Shown in pieces: positions 41,499 to 43,888 of a DNA stretch of 43,888 nucleotides (position 1 is the stretch's first letter; each line of letters starts with the position of its first letter). Where the stretch lies: NCBI RefSeq assembly GCF_019112545.1, contig NW_025064917.1, positions 142,429-186,316 of the forward strand. The letters run 5' to 3'. This DNA is from Guyanagaster necrorhizus (lineage: Eukaryota; Basidiomycota; Agaricomycetes; Agaricales; Physalacriaceae). The notes under the pieces were generated by a model. The model saw only the letters and a program-made list of their open reading frames with translations, was not told the origin of the DNA and ran no database searches. The translations under genes were made by a program, and so were the position numbers.

Positions 41499-43888
41499 AT
41501 GCGAGTTCAGGGTTGCGTCGACTGTATTCGCACACCGGAGGTCATCACTCTCAATGCAACATCCCTTTCCAATCACTCCTTCCACATTCCCCTCTCAGCA
41601 GAATTGCTGACTACTACGGAACCCGATGGTTCCCCAACTTGTATCATCCTACGTTTTCTTGCCCTTATTGATTCTGGCTCTAGCCACTGCTTTGTTGACA
41701 CTAAGTATGTAACTGCCAATGAAATCCCCATTAAAACCATCCCTAGTGTGCAACTTCGATTATTTGATGGCTCCATCGGGAGCTGTATATCTCAAATAGC
41801 AACCATCCCCATCTGTTTCCCGTCCGGAGACACCTTCCCCATCGACTTCTATGTCACTCCTCTGGATTCATCTTGCAATCTTGTCCTAGGATACAACTGG
41901 CTCTCCCGCTACAATCCACTGATTGACTGGGCTGAGAACAGTATCATTTTCCGTTCAAGCTACCAAGACCCCACTCCAACCAATTCCGTGGCCTCCACCG
42001 CATCCCAGGGACTTCCGTGCCCACAGGACAACAGTCCACCCCTTTTCGAGCCTTCCAGCTCAATTTCGGGACTTCCGTGCCCATCGGACTCTATCAGTCC
42101 AACTTCCGGGGCTTCACCCCATTCCAAGTCCACATCGGGTAACCGGCGGACTTCATTCCCATATGAACCCATCTACTCCTATCCTCCCTCAGAATCTTTT
42201 ACTACAAAAGCACACCCAAAGATCTCCATCATATCCGCTGCCGCATTCATCCGAGCCAGTGCAGAAGAAGGCGCCCAGCAGTTCACACTGCAGCCTTCTT
42301 TGCCTAATATTGGAGCCAAAGCCACATCCGCAGAACCGGCAGATCTTTCATCAGTGCCAGTAGAGTACCACGATTTTGCAGATGTCTTCAGCGATACCCT
42401 CTCCGAAAAACTACCTGAACACAGACCGTACGACCTCAAAATCAACCTTGAGGAAGGGACAGCCCCACCACTTGGACCCATTTATTCTCTCTCAGAATCT
42501 GAACTCAAAGCTCTACGAGAGTTTATTGATGATAATCTGCGCAATGGGTTCATTACTCTGTCCCGCTCTCCACACAGGGCCCCAGTTCTATTCGTCAAGA
42601 AAAAGACCGGTGAACTCTGGCTTTGCATCGACTACCGTGGCCTAAACAAAATCTCCAAGAAAGATCGCTACCCTCTCCCCCTCATTTCTGATCTCCTCGA
42701 CTCCGCCCGCTCCGCGCGCATCTACACCAAGCTCGACCTTCGGCATGCCTACCATCTCGTTCGCATAGCTAAGGGGGACGAATGGAAAACAGCCTTCCGG
42801 ACCCGTTACGGTTCCTTCGAGTGGCACGTCATGCCCTTTGGCCTCACAAATGCTCCAGCGGCATTCCAACGATTTGTGAACGATATATTCTCAGACATGC
42901 TCGACATATCAGTAGTAGTCTACCTCGACGACATCCTCATATATTCCGACAACCTGGAAGATCACCAGAAACATGTTCGTGAGGTCCTACGCAGGCTTAG
43001 AGCTAATGGACTCTACTGCAAAGGTTCCAAATGCGAATTCAACCAGGACTCCATGGAGTACCTAGGCTACATCCTATCACCTGAAGGACTTCGCATGTCT
43101 GAAGAAAAAGTCAAGGCGATTGTTGACTGGCCGGTGCCGCGAAAAGTCAAGGACATCCAATCCTTCCTTGGCTTTGCCAACTTCTACCGTCGCTTCATAC
43201 ACGAATATAGCGACATCATCATCCCCCTTACACGACTCACCCACAAGAGAACCCCATGGAAATTTGACAACAAATGCTTGGCCGCCTTCAATGAGTTGAA
43301 ACAGGCCTTTACACACGCCCCCATCCTTACCCACTGGGTCCCCGATCGAAAGATAGTGGTGGAAACCGACGCCTCTGACTATGCAATTGCAGCTATCCTC
43401 TCCATCTATCTTGAAGATGGCGAAATTCACCCCATCGCTTTCTGCTCCCGGAGCCTCCACAATGCTGAACTCAACTATGACACCCATGACAAAGAGCTTC
43501 TAGCCATTTTTGAAGCCTTTAAACATTGGCGGCACTACCTCGAAGGCTCCGCGGACTCCATCGATGTCGTAACAGACCACAAGAACCTTGAATACTTCGC
43601 CACCACTAAGATTCTAACCTGCCGACAGGTCCGCTGGTCCGAATACCTATCCCAGTTCAACCTAGTAATCCGGTTCCGCCCTGGAAAACTTGGTGGAAAA
43701 CCGGATGCGCTCACTAGACGATGGGACGTCTACCCTAAAGAGGGGGATAGCCAATATGCCCAAATCAACCCGCACAATTTCCGACCCGTGTTCACCCAAG
43801 AACAACTCTCCGCATCACTCCAAGCAACCTATCTCGAAGGCCCCACCCTACGGGCTAGTGCCATCATGGATATCGACAAACTCCACAC
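41499..43888 (+). CDS. pol: Pol polyprotein (protease, reverse transcriptase, RNase H), partial
   Basis: Open in one frame to the window end (796 residues from ATG 41499), in the -1 frame relative to gag. The frame is also open upstream across the gag stop. Aspartic protease: IDSGSSHCF with D58. A Pro/Ser-rich linker holds an imperfect tandem repeat around SGLPCP (about 42004-42110). Reverse transcriptase: FVKKKTG, LCIDYRGLN, KLDLRHAYH, MPFGLTNAP and the catalytic YLDD near residue 475. RNase H: TDASDYAIAAIL (D624), YDTHDKELLAI and a later catalytic Asp in TDHKNLEYF (D693), then KLGGKPDALTRR. Integrase must lie outside. Translation could occur by -1 frameshifting or restart at 41499, 21 bases after the gag stop. 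Confidence 0.93.
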   Translation, partial: MRVQGCVDCIRTPEVITLNATSLSNHSFHIPLSAELLTTTEPDGSPTCIILRFLALIDSGSSHCFVDTKYVTANEIPIKTIPSVQLRLFDGSIGSCISQIATIPICFPSGDTFPIDFYVTPLDSSCNLVLGYNWLSRYNPLIDWAENSIIFRSSYQDPTPTNSVASTASQGLPCPQDNSPPLFEPSSSISGLPCPSDSISPTSGASPHSKSTSGNRRTSFPYEPIYSYPPSESFTTKAHPKISIISAAAFIRASAEEGAQQFTLQPSLPNIGAKATSAEPADLSSVPVEYHDFADVFSDTLSEKLPEHRPYDLKINLEEGTAPPLGPIYSLSESELKALREFIDDNLRNGFITLSRSPHRAPVLFVKKKTGELWLCIDYRGLNKISKKDRYPLPLISDLLDSARSARIYTKLDLRHAYHLVRIAKGDEWKTAFRTRYGSFEWHVMPFGLTNAPAAFQRFVNDIFSDMLDISVVVYLDDILIYSDNLEDHQKHVREVLRRLRANGLYCKGSKCEFNQDSMEYLGYILSPEGLRMSEEKVKAIVDWPVPRKVKDIQSFLGFANFYRRFIHEYSDIIIPLTRLTHKRTPWKFDNKCLAAFNELKQAFTHAPILTHWVPDRKIVVETDASDYAIAAILSIYLEDGEIHPIAFCSRSLHNAELNYDTHDKELLAIFEAFKHWRHYLEGSADSIDVVTDHKNLEYFATTKILTCRQVRWSEYLSQFNLVIRFRPGKLGGKPDALTRRWDVYPKEGDSQYAQINPHNFRPVFTQEQLSASLQATYLEGPTLRASAIMDIDKLH
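42004..42115 (+). repeat. imperfect tandem repeat in the protease-RT linker
   Basis: 'gggacttccgtgcccacagga' at about 42007-42027 recurs as 'gggacttccgtgcccatcgg' near 42067-42086, with a further shortened unit 'tccggggcttcaccc' after it. It encodes a repeated GLPCP...D...SP motif and lies in a flexible linker. Confidence 0.7.

Larger units (their letters stand above)
39500..43888 (+). mobile_element. Ty3/Gypsy LTR retrotransposon, right end outside window
   Basis: Order is LTR 39500-39990, leader, gag, pol (protease, reverse transcriptase, RNase H). The window ends before an integrase or 3' LTR is seen. The open frames show no stop or frameshift inside gag or the visible pol, and CpG content is high, so the copy looks recent. 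It is inserted in older CpG-free DNA. Confidence 0.95.

Noticed and set aside
43077..43487. 136-codon minus-strand frame
   Set aside because: It is antisense to the RT/RNase H region of pol, whose catalytic motifs are in the plus frame.
1..43888. CRISPR array, bacterial operons or ribosome-binding sites
   Set aside because: No regularly spaced direct repeats were seen. The spliced genes and retrotransposon show a fungal nuclear genome.

Overview
The window looks like nuclear DNA of an agaricomycete (mushroom-forming) basidiomycete. Genes are cut into many short exons by introns of about 45-60 bp. Several gene families are ones expanded in Agaricomycetes: Crinkler-kinase, four-helix-bundle/kinase proteins, F-box/LRR proteins, and a lineage-specific kinase-like family. 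The right end is a Ty3/Gypsy LTR retrotransposon. All family names come from motif recognition by eye; no database search was run.

Layout: (1) 0.4-2.2 kb, a broken NIF3-like gene; part of it recurs at 8.6-9.1 kb as a segmental duplication. (2) 2.9-5.9 kb, a degraded gene with an MLKL-like four-helix-bundle N-terminus, a kinase-like middle and a C-terminal membrane helix. (3) 5.9-10.7 kb and 18.9-21.9 kb, seven partial or frameshifted copies of one kinase-like family on both strands. (4) 13.7-15.3 kb, an F-box/LRR-like gene followed by a CpG-poor patch with a 125-bp fold-back. (5) 16.3-18.2 kb, a Crinkler-type N-terminus joined to a kinase-like C-terminus, with two apparent lesions. (6) 22.2-25.3 kb, two genes that splice to intact frames: an NmrA-like NAD(P)-binding protein and a LOG-type phosphoribohydrolase. 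An alpha/beta-hydrolase relic lies between them. (7) 27.0-35.4 kb, an ORF-poor block in which I found a single CpG. It holds a solo LTR with a 5-bp target-site duplication, a tRNA-like fossil, and the 3' part of an F-box/LRR gene. (8) 37.3-38.6 kb, an intact Old Yellow Enzyme gene. (9) 39.0-39.5 kb, a short CpG-poor stretch interrupted exactly at 39500 by a CpG-rich, apparently young Gypsy element (LTR, gag, and pol as far as RNase H; it runs off the right edge).

The main signal is a contrast. Three metabolic genes (NmrA-like, LOG, OYE) splice cleanly, while almost every accessory, conflict-type gene carries stops, frameshifts or deletions. The solo LTR and the young LTR are the same family. 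At about 31 CpG sites of the young copy the old copy has TpG, CpA or another non-CpG dinucleotide, so they form an internal before/after pair for a CpG-directed mutation process that has also run into a neighbouring F-box gene.
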